Counted from the stretch's first letter, positions 22,694-31,840 are shown. The stretch is DNA of 43,236 nt from Hydrogenophilales bacterium (GCA_016235775.1 JACRIU010000001.1:1-43236); one strand, 5' to 3'. Translations and numbers: made by a program. The notes: generated by a model from the sequence alone, not told the origin.

Positions 22694-23529
22694 TTTTTTG
22701 GCGTGAGCGGGAGATCGCGCAAGCGCCGCGCCGCATCCAGGGTGAAGTGATAAGCGAGTTTTTCATCCTCGCGCAGCAAGACCCATTCCTGCTCCTGTTG
22801 CGCGGCTTGCAGCTTCAGCGTCTTGCCAGAGGCGAAGCGAAGGGTGATGTATTCCGTGGCTTTGAAGGCGCGCGGCTGGCTGACGGCAAGGGCTTGTGCA
22901 TGCCGCCACTCATCGGCGAATTTGTTGGCGTCGTCTTGGCTGAGCGCAGTATCCGCCGGTTCTTTTTGCCACTTACCATCGGTGCGGGTGAGCTTGAAGG
23001 TTGCGAACTCAAAGGCTACTGGGTTCTCACCCGCGTCGAGCAGTTGCTTGGAAGCGTAATCGGTGGGCTGTTTGGCGACATCGACGAAATACACCGGCGA
23101 GACCAAATACACCGCGCCCAGCGTTTGCACATACAGTTGGTTGCTAAGCGGATGCGCGCCGCCGAAGATGAATTCCTGCGCACCGAGGGTGACGCGGGCG
23201 AGCGGGTGATCGAGCTCGAAGCGCGCCAGATCTTGCGCCGCGAAACGCTGCCCGCTCTCGGCGGAAAGCAGCCCCAGCAGGCCATCCACCCGCGCCGTAT
23301 CGGCGCGCGCGGCGAAGGGTTCCGTGACAAACCAGTTGCCCGCGCGCTTGGCCAGCACCACGCGCGGCCGCTGTGCCGGGGCGATGGTGATTTCATCGAT
23401 GCTGGCTGGGGTGAGGGTGGAGAGTTTGTGTTTCGAGGGGCCGGCCGGCTCGGGCTTGAAGAACACCAACCAAGCCAAAGCAACGACCGCAAGCGCGAGC
23501 GCCAGGTTGACCCAGAGCCGGGAAATCAT
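22690..23529 (-). CDS. DUF4340 domain protein of the Gld-type ABC cluster
   Basis: 279 residues. A single N-terminal membrane segment (LWVNLALALAVVALAWLVFF) is followed by an extracytoplasmic domain with the DUF4340 pattern (ITIAPAQRPRVVLAKRAGNWFVTEPFAARADTARVDGLLGLL). Function unknown, but the family regularly accompanies GldG-like genes. ATG 23529 overlaps the upstream stop (ATGA). Last gene of the four-gene operon; its stop codon lies within an inverted repeat. Confidence 0.85.
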   Translation of the reverse strand: MISRLWVNLALALAVVALAWLVFFKPEPAGPSKHKLSTLTPASIDEITIAPAQRPRVVLAKRAGNWFVTEPFAARADTARVDGLLGLLSAESGQRFAAQDLARFELDHPLARVTLGAQEFIFGGAHPLSNQLYVQTLGAVYLVSPVYFVDVAKQPTDYASKQLLDAGENPVAFEFATFKLTRTDGKWQKEPADTALSQDDANKFADEWRHAQALAVSQPRAFKATEYITLRFASGKTLKLQAAQQEQEWVLLREDEKLAYHFTLDAARRLRDLPLTPKK

Positions 23530-24869
23530 GGCTTGCGCCGGCGCCACCAGACCCACCCACCCGCAACCAAGAAGGCGAGAGGTAATACGATCAAGAAGCC
23601 GATCACGATGAATAAGGTTGCGCTCTGCGATAACTCCACTTGCGCGTCTTTAGTGGCGCGCGGCCGAATCGCGATCAGGTTTTCATCGCCCGCCAGCCAG
23701 TTGATGAGGTTGATGCCGAGATCGAGATTACCAGCATTGCCCAGATATTGGTTGGCGAGGAAGTGGCCGTTGCCGATTACCGCCACGCGCTGTTCGCGGC
23801 TCTCCACGCTGCGCTCCAGTGCGACGGCGATGGTGATTGGGCCGGGTTTATCCTTGCTCTTGTCGAAGGCGACGCTGTTATCCAGCTTGCCGGTTTCGAG
23901 CCAGCCGCGCGCCGCGACTTGAATCAGCGGCGTGGCGCGCCAGCCGCGCTCGGTATCCTGCGCCACGACTTCACGCGCGAAGGGGAACACGGTGATGACG
24001 TTGAAATTCGCGAATAGCGGGTGCTGGCCGTAGGCCGCACCGATGGCGAAAGTTGCCGCCACCTTCATTTCCTGCGCCTGAGGATCGATTACGGCGCCGG
24101 GCGTGAGCGCGATGCCGAATTGCTCCACCAGCGGCTGCAAACCATGCAGCGGCTCTTGATCCGCCAGCCATAACAAATTACCGCCGCGCTTGATGAATTG
24201 TTTCAGTTTCTCTACTTCCGCCGGCAGCAGGTCCACGCGGGGACCGGCGATCACCAGCACCGAGGCGTTGTGCGGCACTTCCTGCGCAAGGGACAGATTC
24301 AAGGGCGCACTCTTGAAACCGCGGCTCGCCAACTGCACGCCGAAATCGCCCAAATCATGATTGGCCGCGCCATCCAGCTTGCGTTCGCCGTGGCCGTCGA
24401 GATACAGCACCAGCCGCTCTTTGTCGCGCGCCAAGCGCGTCAGCAGATTGCTGAAGGCGGATTCGTTGTAATTAGCCAGATGCTCGGTGCGCTTGCCGAC
24501 TTGCACGATCATCTCGCCTTCGCGCTGAATGCCCGCTTGACGCGCCAGCATCGGTTGCTCGGCGGGGTCGATGAAGGCGAGTTTGATGTTGGGTTTCGCG
24601 CGCTGGTAGGGCGTGAGGAAATCGGCGGCCGCTTTGCCGGTTTCGCTGGCGGCCGAGGCATAGACGGTGACGGAGATCGGCTCTTTCAATTTGCCGAGCA
24701 ACTCGATGCTGCCGGCGCTCAGGCTGTTGCGGGCGTTGAAAGTGACATCCCAGCTCTTGTGATAGATGCGCGACGCCGCGCCGAGTAATCCGGCGAGCAG
24801 CAGCAACAGCACCACGAATACCCAGTGATGAAGCTGAAGCTGGAATTTGATTTTGCGGTTGAGTTCCAT
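23526..24869 (-). CDS. GldG-like ABC transporter auxiliary component
   Basis: 447 residues. One N-terminal membrane helix (about 14-32), a long periplasmic part of the ABC_transp_aux type (FNARNSLSAGSIELLGKLKEPISVTVYAS, VLVIAGPRVDLLPAEVEKLKQFIKRGGNLLWLAD), and a C-terminal helix near 420-440 ending in WWRRRKP. The family is an accessory subunit of Gld-type ABC systems, known for gliding in Bacteroidetes but widespread in non-gliding Proteobacteria where the cargo is unknown. It begins 2 nt after the permease stop. Confidence 0.88.
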   Translation of the reverse strand: MELNRKIKFQLQLHHWVFVVLLLLLAGLLGAASRIYHKSWDVTFNARNSLSAGSIELLGKLKEPISVTVYASAASETGKAAADFLTPYQRAKPNIKLAFIDPAEQPMLARQAGIQREGEMIVQVGKRTEHLANYNESAFSNLLTRLARDKERLVLYLDGHGERKLDGAANHDLGDFGVQLASRGFKSAPLNLSLAQEVPHNASVLVIAGPRVDLLPAEVEKLKQFIKRGGNLLWLADQEPLHGLQPLVEQFGIALTPGAVIDPQAQEMKVAATFAIGAAYGQHPLFANFNVITVFPFAREVVAQDTERGWRATPLIQVAARGWLETGKLDNSVAFDKSKDKPGPITIAVALERSVESREQRVAVIGNGHFLANQYLGNAGNLDLGINLINWLAGDENLIAIRPRATKDAQVELSQSATLFIVIGFLIVLPLAFLVAGGWVWWRRRKP

Positions 24870-24871
24870 GG

Positions 24872-25615
24872 CTAAGCTTGCAGCCTTTTCGCATCCAACT
24901 GCCGCATGGTCAAAATCAGGAAGGTGGCGGCGAACAGCAGTAGATAGGCGATATCCGCCGTGTCGATCAGGCCGCGATTGAAGCCTTCAAAATGTTTCAT
25001 CAGCGACACATACACCAGCGGATGGTTCGGGTCTTGCGTCATGCCGTTCAATATCCACAGCAGCAGCAGCGCGCCGAAGCTGGCGAAAGCGGCGATCACC
25101 GCGTGCTGGGTGAGGCTGGAGATGAACAGACCCAGTGCTGCGAATGCGCCGAGCAAGAGCAGCAGGCCCAGACTATTCGCGCCGATCAGGCCCCAATCGA
25201 TGGGCCCGCCCAGGGCGAGCGAAGCGGACATCAACAGCACCAAACCCAAGGCTAAGGCGAGGAACAGCATTAACCCGACGAATTTACCGAGCACGATTTC
25301 CAAGGTGGAGATGGGCGCGGAGAGCAGCAGCGTCAGCGTTTGATTGCGCCGTTCTTCGCTGAAGAGGCGCATGGTCAAGAGCGGCACCGCCATCAGCAGC
25401 AAAATCGCGGCGAAGCCGAACACGGCGGAAGAGACGATCTCGGTGATGCCGGGCGGGTTGGCGAGTTGCTGAATGCGCGGCAGGTTTTCCATATAGCCGC
25501 TCAACTGGTAGAGAAACACCCAGGCCAGTATCACTTGCATGATCGCCAAAATGATCCAAGCCAAGGGCTGTGCGAACAGCGAGCGGAATTCCTTCCAAGC
25601 GATGACGCCGATCAT
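24872..25615 (-). CDS. ABC-2 type permease (GldF-like)
   Basis: 247 residues with six hydrophobic segments. N-terminal IAWKEFRSLFAQPLAWIILAIMQVILAWVFL and the central LTMRLFSEERRNQTLTLLLSAPISTLEIVLGKF are typical of ABC-2 permeases of the GldF/NosY group. It overlaps the ATPase stop by four bases (ATGA) and precedes the GldG-like gene by two, so the three are translated from one message. Confidence 0.9.
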   Translation of the reverse strand: MIGVIAWKEFRSLFAQPLAWIILAIMQVILAWVFLYQLSGYMENLPRIQQLANPPGITEIVSSAVFGFAAILLLMAVPLLTMRLFSEERRNQTLTLLLSAPISTLEIVLGKFVGLMLFLALALGLVLLMSASLALGGPIDWGLIGANSLGLLLLLGAFAALGLFISSLTQHAVIAAFASFGALLLLWILNGMTQDPNHPLVYVSLMKHFEGFNRGLIDTADIAYLLLFAATFLILTMRQLDAKRLQA

Positions 25616-26553
25616 GCTGCGACCTCCTGCCGGGTCAGTTCCGCAAACACATCTTCCAAACTGGTGCGCGCGGGGGAAAGCTGGGTCAGCCCCCAGTTAT
25701 TTTCCGCCGCCATGCGGGTGATCGCCTCCGCCGGAATGGCGTCTGGATGGCACAGCACTCGGATTAAATTACCTTCCATGGCTTGGGCATCTTTCACGCC
25801 GGGGATGGCTTGGAGCGCTTCGAGCGCGGGCGGACGCGTAAAACCAACCACCAGGCTTTCCGTTTGGCGCGAGCGGCGCAGGCCGTCGATGCTGTCCGCG
25901 AACACGATTTTGCCGTGATGCATGATTTGCACCCGGTCGCAGATCGCTTCCACTTCCGGCAGGATGTGGGTGGAAAGAATCACGCTGTGGCTGCCGCCCA
26001 GCTCGCGAATCAAGGCGCGAATCTCGCGGATTTGATTCGGGTCCAGGCCCACGGTCGGCTCGTCCAGAATCACCACGTCGGGCTGATGCAAAATCGCCTG
26101 CGCGATGCCGACGCGCTGCTGATAGCCTTTGGAAAGATGCGCGATCAGGCGCCGCCCCATGTCATCCAGGCCGCAGCGCGCACGGGTTTGCTTGACCGCT
26201 TGCGGCAATTCTCCGCGCGGCACGCGGTGCAAACGGCCGCAGAAAGTCAGGAATTCATCCACCGTCATTTCACGATACAAGGGCGGGGTTTCCGGCAGAT
26301 AGCCGATTTTGGCCTTGGCCAGTTTGGGTTTTTCCAGCAAATCGATGCCGCACACGCTCACGCTGCCGGAACTGGGCGCCAGATTGCCGGTCAGCATCTG
26401 CATGGTGGTGGATTTGCCCGCGCCGTTGGGGCCGAGCAAGCCCAGCACTTCACCGCGCTTCAGTTCTAAATCGAGGCCGGCTACGGCGAGGGCGTTGCCA
26501 TAGCGGCGGGTAAGGCGGTGCGCGGAAAGGGTAATGTCGGCGGATTCGGGCAT
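25612..26553 (-). CDS. ABC transporter ATP-binding protein (GldA-like)
   Basis: 313 residues. Walker A GPNGAGKSTT (about 41-50), signature LSKGYQQRVGIAQ (about 143), Walker B VVILDEPTVGLDP (about 163), H-loop ILSTHI. A C-terminal extension of about 90 residues (VVGFTRPPALEALQAIPGVK...) is shared by CcmA/GldA-type ATPases. Energises the export complex formed with the downstream permease and auxiliary proteins. First gene of the operon and divergent from the TPR lipoprotein gene. Confidence 0.93.
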   Translation of the reverse strand: MPESADITLSAHRLTRRYGNALAVAGLDLELKRGEVLGLLGPNGAGKSTTMQMLTGNLAPSSGSVSVCGIDLLEKPKLAKAKIGYLPETPPLYREMTVDEFLTFCGRLHRVPRGELPQAVKQTRARCGLDDMGRRLIAHLSKGYQQRVGIAQAILHQPDVVILDEPTVGLDPNQIREIRALIRELGGSHSVILSTHILPEVEAICDRVQIMHHGKIVFADSIDGLRRSRQTESLVVGFTRPPALEALQAIPGVKDAQAMEGNLIRVLCHPDAIPAEAITRMAAENNWGLTQLSPARTSLEDVFAELTRQEVAA

Positions 26554-26652
26554 TCGGATTTTTTAGCGCGAGAGGTGCGCTAGACAACGCGAATATACCT
26601 GATTATGCTGGCTCGATGTAGTCGCTTGCGGGCGGCGTTAATTGACCGGGTT

Positions 26653-28395
26653 ATGTTCATGTCTCATGCCATGCAGTACAAAATTATAGCGGCGCTGTGC
26701 GCGACGAGTTTGCTCGGCGCTTGCGCCGGGATGCCGGGTAGCAAACCCTCCAATGCGGAGCCGAGCCCGAATTTCGCGCGCGAAACCAAGCGTCCCGAGC
26801 CGCCGAAACAAGCGCTGACCGATCAAGTGCTGTATGAGATTCTGCTGGCGGAGATCGCCATGCAGCGCGGCGATGCGCAGCTTGCCGTGCGCGCCTACCT
26901 CGATTTGATGCAGCAGACGCAGGATTACCGCATCGCAGAACGCGCCGCCAAACTCGCCCTGAATGCCCGCTTGGCGGATGAGGCGCTGCTTGCGGCGGAG
27001 CGTTGGCTGGCATTGGAGCCGGAGTCGATCGGTGCACGCCAGACCCTGGCGGGGGTGCTGGTGACCAAAGGCCGGCTCAAGGAAGCGCAGCCGCATTTGC
27101 AAAAAATCCTCGCGTCCGAGGAAGCCAATCTCGGCTATGGCTTCTTGCATCTCAACAATCTGCTGGCGCGGCATCCGAATAAGGTCGCCACATTGAATTT
27201 GGTGCAGGATCTGGCGCGCGATTATCCGCAGCTGCCCGAGGCGCATTTCGCCGTGGCGCGCGCCGCCTGGAGCGCGGGCGAGAAGGATCTGGCGGTCAAG
27301 GCCAGCACCGATGGGCTGGCGCTGCGGCCGAATTGGGAGGGCGCCGCGCTGTTCAAGGCGCAGGTGCTGCAAAGCATTTCCGGTGCGAAGTCGGTCGAGT
27401 ATTACACGGCGTATTTGCGCGATTTCCCCCAGTCGCGCGAAATGCGCCTCTCCTATGCGCGGCTCTTGGTGCAGGAAAAGCAGTTCGGCGCGGCGCGCGA
27501 GGAGTTCAAGCGCCTAGCCGCCGATTTTCCCAATAACCCGGAAGTGCCGATGGCGATCGGCCTGATTTCCATGCAGCTGCATGAGTACGACGCGGCCGAG
27601 GCTTACCTGGGCCAAGCCTTGGCGGCGGGGGTGAAGGACGAAGACGCCGTGCGTTTTTATCTGGGCCAACTGAGCGAGGAGCGCAAGCGCTGGGATGACG
27701 CCAAGCGCTGGTATGAAGCGGTGACCGGCAGCCAGGCATTCGCGGCCAAACTGCGCATCGGCGGCGTGCTGGCGCGGCAAGGCAATTTGCCCGAGGCGCG
27801 CAAATACCTGCAACAGATCGCCGTCACCACCAACCAACAGCGCGCGCAAGTGGCGGCGGCCGAATCCAGCTTATTGCGTGACGCCAAGCTGCTCAAAGAG
27901 GCGTTTGAGGTGTTGAATAAAGCGCTGGAGAAATTGCCCAACCATCCCGAACTGCTCTACGACCACGCGATGGCGGCGGAGAAAATCGATCGTATCGACG
28001 TGATGGAATCCAGCCTGAAGAAACTGATTCAGGTGAAGCCCGACCATGCGCATGCCTACAACGCGCTCGGCTACACCCTGGCCGATCGCACCACGCGCTA
28101 TGAGGAAGCCAAGCAATATCTGGAGCAAGCGCTGAAATTAGCGCCAGATGACCCTTTTATTTTGGATAGCATGGGTTGGCTGCAATACCGGATGAAGGAC
28201 TATGCGCAAGCCATCAACACCTTACGCCAAGCGCTCAGCGTGCGCGCCGACCCGGAAATCGCCGCGCATTTGGGCGAGGTGCTGTGGGCCGCCGGCCAAA
28301 AAGACGAAGCCCAAAAAGTGTGGGACAGCGCGCTCAAAGACAACCCGGGCCATGAAGCGCTGACCGGCGCCGTGCATAAATTCAAAGCGAAGTAA
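26653..28395 (+). CDS. TPR-repeat outer-membrane lipoprotein
   Basis: About 580 residues. The lipobox LLGAC follows a short hydrophobic signal (MQYKIIAALCATSLLGAC), so the mature protein is lipid-anchored and periplasmic. Most of the chain is TPR helices, with clear units such as AHAYNALGYTLADRTTRYEEAKQYLEQALKLAPDDPFILDSMGWLQYRMKDYAQAINTLRQAL at the C-terminal end. The start is ambiguous among ATG 26653, 26659 and 26671; the last gives the tidiest signal peptide. Its place immediately before lolB and ispE is conserved in betaproteobacteria by my recollection. Likely a scaffold for envelope protein assembly. Confidence 0.85.
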   Translation: MFMSHAMQYKIIAALCATSLLGACAGMPGSKPSNAEPSPNFARETKRPEPPKQALTDQVLYEILLAEIAMQRGDAQLAVRAYLDLMQQTQDYRIAERAAKLALNARLADEALLAAERWLALEPESIGARQTLAGVLVTKGRLKEAQPHLQKILASEEANLGYGFLHLNNLLARHPNKVATLNLVQDLARDYPQLPEAHFAVARAAWSAGEKDLAVKASTDGLALRPNWEGAALFKAQVLQSISGAKSVEYYTAYLRDFPQSREMRLSYARLLVQEKQFGAAREEFKRLAADFPNNPEVPMAIGLISMQLHEYDAAEAYLGQALAAGVKDEDAVRFYLGQLSEERKRWDDAKRWYEAVTGSQAFAAKLRIGGVLARQGNLPEARKYLQQIAVTTNQQRAQVAAAESSLLRDAKLLKEAFEVLNKALEKLPNHPELLYDHAMAAEKIDRIDVMESSLKKLIQVKPDHAHAYNALGYTLADRTTRYEEAKQYLEQALKLAPDDPFILDSMGWLQYRMKDYAQAINTLRQALSVRADPEIAAHLGEVLWAAGQKDEAQKVWDSALKDNPGHEALTGAVHKFKAK

Positions 28396-28402
28396 AAGCT
28401 GT

Positions 28403-28497
28403 TTAACCACGAATGAACACGAATGGACACCAATAACAGCCCTAACGCCCAAATTTCTCAGATTGATTCGTGTTCATTCGTGTTCATTCGTGGTTAA
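28403..28497. repeat. Long inverted repeat of tandem AACACGAATG units, between TPR gene and lolB
   Basis: The left arm starts TTAACCACGAATGAACACGA and the right arm is its near complement ending TCATTCGTGGTTAA. Each arm is built of 10-bp tandem sub-repeats. The right arm contains the probable lolB start. Related elements occur at 31880, 37396 and, with different sub-repeats, 42906. Confidence 0.85.
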
Positions 28498-29059
28498 TTG
28501 GGGTTTGATCTTAGGGGTATTGGGCCTCGCCGGCTGCGCCGGGCTCGAATCCGCCCCCGCCGTTTCCCCGCTCGCGCAACCGTTGCTCACCTCGTTCCAA
28601 ATCGCCGGACGCATCTCGGTGCGTCATGGCAATGAAGGCTTTTCCGGCAATCTCACTTGGCGCCACGCAAACGCAGAAGACGAATTCGTGATCCTGACTC
28701 CGCTCGGCCAAGGCGTGGCGCGCATTATCAAAAATGCGGCGGGCGTGACCTTGGAGAGGCCGGAGCAAGGCTTGGTGCGTGCGCCGGATGCGGAGTCGCT
28801 GACTCAATCCACCTTGGGTTTCGCCTTGCCCCTGTCGGGTTTGCCGCATTGGGTGCAGGCGCAGCCGATCGGGTCGAATGCGCAGTTCCGCTACAATCCG
28901 GACGGCACGCTGGATCAGCTCGGCGAGCAAGGCTGGCAGATCGACTATCTTACCTATCGGGCGGTGGGGGCGTTGCAATTGCCCGGCAAGGTATTCATGG
29001 AAAACGCGGATGTGAAGCTGCGCTTGATTGTCGATGAGTGGCAGGCGCCCGCGCCATGA
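28490..29059 (+). CDS. lolB: Outer-membrane lipoprotein LolB
   Basis: About 189 residues. LGLAGC is the lipobox, so LolB itself is a lipoprotein; it receives lipoproteins from LolA and inserts them in the outer membrane. LolB features include FQIAGRISVRHGNEGFSGNLTWRH, DEFVILTPLGQGVARI and the C-terminal WQIDYLTYRAVGALQLPGKVFMENADVKLRLIVDEW. The start is probably GTG 28490 (VVNWGLILGV...), inside the right arm of the intergenic repeat; TTG 28463 or TTG near 28505 are alternatives. The stop overlaps the ispE start (ATGA). Confidence 0.92.
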   Translation: MVNWGLILGVLGLAGCAGLESAPAVSPLAQPLLTSFQIAGRISVRHGNEGFSGNLTWRHANAEDEFVILTPLGQGVARIIKNAAGVTLERPEQGLVRAPDAESLTQSTLGFALPLSGLPHWVQAQPIGSNAQFRYNPDGTLDQLGEQGWQIDYLTYRAVGALQLPGKVFMENADVKLRLIVDEWQAPAP

Positions 29060-29907
29060 GTCCTCAGATTTTCCCCGCTCCAGCCAAATTGAATCTGTTT
29101 CTGCATGTCACCGGTCGCCGCAGTGATGGTTATCACCTGCTGCAAACCGTATTCCGCTTCATCGATTACGGCGACACCCTCAGTTTTAAGCCGCGCGCGG
29201 ACGGCCAAATCGTCTTGATCCACCCCTTGCCGGGCGTGCCGCCGGAAAAAGACCTGTGCTACCGCGCCGCGCGCTTGCTGCAAACCGCTAGCGGCACGAG
29301 CCAAGGCGTTGATATCACACTTGAAAAACACTTGCCCCTGGGCGGCGGCCTGGGAGGCGGCAGCTCCGACGCGGCGACCACCTTGCTGGCCCTGAATCAA
29401 CTCTGGGGGACAGGCCTGTCGCGTGCGGCCTTGATGGAAATGGGCTTGCAGCTGGGCGCTGACGTGCCGGTGTTCGTGCTGGGGGAGAATGCCTGGGCCG
29501 AGGGGGTGGGTGAAAAGCTGGCGCCGATCGCCTTGCCGCCCGCCTGGTACGTGGTGCTGATACCGCCGCTAAGTGTTCAAACCGCCGAGGTTTTTGCCGC
29601 CCCTGAATTGACACGAAACACGCTTCCCGTCACAATGTCGGCCTTTTCGAGCGGGTGGTCAGCCGGGCAGTTTCATAATGATTTGGAGCCGGTGGTGAGC
29701 GCGCGATACCCCGCTGTCGCACAGCACCTGAAATGGCTGAAGCAGTATGGCGATGCGCGAATGACCGGCTCCGGCGCGTGTGTGTTTGCCGCGTTTAATA
29801 CGGAGCGCGAAGCGCGCGACGTCCTGGCGTTAAAACCCGCGGAAATTGAAGGTTTTGTAGCACGGGGGCTCGATCGGCATCCTTTATGCGGCGGGCCCGA
29901 TTTGTAG
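29056..29907 (+). CDS. ispE: 4-diphosphocytidyl-2-C-methyl-D-erythritol kinase
   Basis: 283 residues. GHMP kinase signature PLGGGLGGGSSDAATTLLALNQLW (about 95-118) binds ATP; APAKLNLFLHVTGRRSDGYHLLQTVF at the N-terminus and ARMTGSGACVFAAF near the C-terminus are IspE motifs. It phosphorylates CDP-methylerythritol in the MEP isoprenoid pathway. ATG 29056 overlaps the lolB stop, so lolB and ispE are co-translated. The gene is followed 9 bp later by tRNA-Gln. Confidence 0.95.
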   Translation: MSPQIFPAPAKLNLFLHVTGRRSDGYHLLQTVFRFIDYGDTLSFKPRADGQIVLIHPLPGVPPEKDLCYRAARLLQTASGTSQGVDITLEKHLPLGGGLGGGSSDAATTLLALNQLWGTGLSRAALMEMGLQLGADVPVFVLGENAWAEGVGEKLAPIALPPAWYVVLIPPLSVQTAEVFAAPELTRNTLPVTMSAFSSGWSAGQFHNDLEPVVSARYPAVAQHLKWLKQYGDARMTGSGACVFAAFNTEREARDVLALKPAEIEGFVARGLDRHPLCGGPDL

Positions 29908-29916
29908 TAGCGATAT

Positions 29917-29991
29917 TGGGGAGTCGCCAAGTGGTAAGGCACCGGATTTTGATTCCGGCATTCGTAGGTTCGATCCCTACCTCCCCAGCCA
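29917..29991 (+). tRNA. tRNA-Gln (TTG anticodon)
   Basis: Cloverleaf folds: acceptor TGGGGAG/CTCCCCA with G73 and encoded CCA, anticodon arm CCGGA-TTTTGAT-TCCGG with anticodon TTG, T arm GTAGG-TTCGATC-CCTAC. 75 nt including CCA. Located between ispE and prs. Confidence 0.96.
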
Positions 29992-30019
29992 ACAATCATT
30001 TATGGAACCCTCTCCCCGA

Positions 30020-30078
30020 CCCTCTCCCGGAGGGAGAGGGGGTCTATCAGAAGGCAGATGTAAATAACGACATCTGCC
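30020..30078 (+). repeat. Two hairpins in the prs leader
   Basis: Hairpin 1 at 30020-30040: perfect 9-bp stem CCCTCTCCC/GGGAGAGGG with a GGA loop. Hairpin 2 at 30053-30078: perfect 9-bp stem GGCAGATGT/ACATCTGCC with an 8-nt loop. Both precede the terminator hairpin upstream of prs. Confidence 0.7.
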
Positions 30079-30087
30079 GGATCAATC

Positions 30088-30114
30088 AAGCGTGTAACCC
30101 TTACACGCTTTTTT
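30088..30114 (+). terminator. Intrinsic terminator (possible attenuator) just before prs
   Basis: Perfect 10-bp stem AAGCGTGTAA/TTACACGCTT with a CCC loop, followed by TTTT, a G and five more T. It would end the tRNA-Gln transcript, but stands only 22 bp before the prs start, too close to leave room for a promoter between. Confidence 0.8.
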
Positions 30115-30136
30115 GTTTTTGCGGAAAGAGGCAGAC

Positions 30137-31087
30137 GTGGCTCACAGCGGCATGATGATCTTCACCGGCAACGCCAACCCCAAGTTGGCCGAGGACGTTG
30201 CACGCAAGCTCAATCTGCCTTTGGGCAAGGCCAAAGTCGCGCGCTTTAGCGACGGCGAAGTGATGGTGGAGATCATGGAGAACGTGCGCGGCCGCGACGT
30301 GTTCGTGCTGCAATCCACCTGCACGCCGACCAATGATAATTTGATGGAAGTGATGGTGATGGTGGATGCGTTGAAGCGCGCTTCCGCCGGCCGCATTACC
30401 GCCGCGATTCCCTATTTAGGGTACGCGCGCCAAGACCGCCGGCCGCGCTCGGCGCGGGTGGCGATCACCGCCAAGGTCGTGGCGAACATGCTGACCACCG
30501 CCGGCGTGGACCGCGTGCTGACCATGGATTTGCACTCGGATCAGATCCAGGGGTTTTTTGATATCCCGGTGGACAACGTGTACGCCTCGCCGATTTTGCT
30601 GGGCGATGTGTGGAAACAGAATTACCAGAACTTGATCGTCGTGTCGCCCGATGTCGGCGGCGTAGTGCGGGCGCGGGCCTTGGCCAAGCGCATGGAAGCG
30701 GAGCTGGCCATCATCGACAAGCGCCGCCCCAAGCCCAATGTGGCGAAGGTGATGAATATCATCGGCGAAGTGCAAGGCCGTACCTGCGTGCTGATGGACG
30801 ACATGGTGGATACCGCCAACACGCTGTGCGAAGCGGCGCAGGCCTTGAAGGAACACGGCGCGGCGCGCGTGGTCGCGTACTGTACGCACCCGGTGTTGTC
30901 TGGCCCGGCGATTGAACGCATCAGCAACTCGCACTTGGACGAGCTGGTGGTGACGGACACCATTCCGCTGCGCGATGAGGCCAAGCTGTGCGGCCGCATC
31001 CGCCAGTTGTCGGTGGCCGAGTTGCTGGCCGAAACCATGCAGCGCATCAGCAACGAGGATTCGGTGTCCTCGCTGTTTACCGAATAG
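30137..31087 (+). CDS. prs: Ribose-phosphate pyrophosphokinase
   Basis: 316 residues, standard length. It makes PRPP from ribose-5-phosphate and ATP for nucleotide, His and Trp synthesis. Visible motifs: [20 protein letters not shown] at the start, [22 protein letters not shown] (ATP/regulatory loop, about 98-118), and the PRPP-binding loop [17 protein letters not shown] (about 217-233). GTG 30137 is chosen because AAGAGG lies about six bases upstream and the product start ([11 protein letters not shown]) fits the family. A terminator-like hairpin lies in its leader. Confidence 0.96.
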   Translation: MAHSGMMIFTGNANPKLAEDVARKLNLPLGKAKVARFSDGEVMVEIMENVRGRDVFVLQSTCTPTNDNLMEVMVMVDALKRASAGRITAAIPYLGYARQDRRPRSARVAITAKVVANMLTTAGVDRVLTMDLHSDQIQGFFDIPVDNVYASPILLGDVWKQNYQNLIVVSPDVGGVVRARALAKRMEAELAIIDKRRPKPNVAKVMNIIGEVQGRTCVLMDDMVDTANTLCEAAQALKEHGAARVVAYCTHPVLSGPAIERISNSHLDELVVTDTIPLRDEAKLCGRIRQLSVAELLAETMQRISNEDSVSSLFTE

Positions 31088-31166
31088 TTTTTCGTGCCGG
31101 GGCGGCGCCCCGGCATTTAACCGGGTTTGTCTGGTCGCGGACAAGCTCATTATTAGGAGTGTCACC

Positions 31167-31820
31167 ATGTCATTTGAAGTCAATGCCAATACGCGCAATT
31201 TGCAGGGAACGGGTGCGAGCCGCCGTCTGCGTCTTGCGGGCAAAGTACCGGCCATCGTGTATGGCGCGGACAAGCCTGCCGCGAACATCGAGCTCGACCA
31301 CAACACCGTCGTGCAGCAACTGCGCAAGGAAGCATTTCACGCCTCGATTCTTTCGCTCAACCTGGACGGCGCCAAGGAACAAGTGCTGCTGCGCGACGTG
31401 CAATTCCATCCGTGGAAGAAACTGATTCTGCACATCGACTTTCAGCGCGTGAATCCGAACCAAAAGATTCACATGAAAGTGCCGATGCATTTCAAGAATG
31501 CCGAATTATCCCCCGGCGTGAAATTGGGTGGCGGCAACGTGACACATATCTTGAACGAGGTCGAAGTGTCGTGCCTGCCGAAAGACTTGCCCGAGTTCAT
31601 CGAGGTCGATTTGTCCAATATCACTGCGGGCCATTCGATGCACCTGTCCGAGGTGAAGCTCCCGGCGGGCGTGGAGTTCGTGAGCCTGGCCCACGGCGCC
31701 GACCAAGCCATCGCAGCGTGCGTGGTTCCACGCGGCATGGCCGAAGAAGAAGCGACCACAGCCGCCCCAGCCGCCGCCGCCGCAGCAGCAGCGCCAGCTG
31801 CAACCCCGAAGGCTTCTTGA
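31167..31820 (+). CDS. rplY: 50S ribosomal protein L25, long Ctc/TL5 form
   Basis: 217 residues. N-terminal L25 5S-rRNA-binding domain (ANTRNLQGTGASRRLRLAGKVPAIVYG ... HPWKKLILHIDFQRV, about 6-95), followed by the C-terminal TL5/Ctc beta domain (about 100-190) and an Ala-rich tail (TTAAPAAAAAAAAPAATPKAS). AGGAG seven bases before ATG 31167. About 80 bp after prs, as in many betaproteobacteria. A strong terminator follows. Confidence 0.95.
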   Translation: MSFEVNANTRNLQGTGASRRLRLAGKVPAIVYGADKPAANIELDHNTVVQQLRKEAFHASILSLNLDGAKEQVLLRDVQFHPWKKLILHIDFQRVNPNQKIHMKVPMHFKNAELSPGVKLGGGNVTHILNEVEVSCLPKDLPEFIEVDLSNITAGHSMHLSEVKLPAGVEFVSLAHGADQAIAACVVPRGMAEEEATTAAPAAAAAAAAPAATPKAS

Positions 31821-31840
31821 TTCGGGTCGCGGCCTAGTGA

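Noticed and set aside
22669-23922. A 417-codon plus-strand frame across the DUF4340 and GldG-like genes
   Set aside because: It is antisense to two overlapping operon genes with recognisable domains; no family pattern and no initiation signal.
28403-28497. Tandem AACACGAATG units as a CRISPR array
   Set aside because: Units are contiguous or nearly so without unique spacers of constant length, and the two arms are complementary; no cas genes are present.
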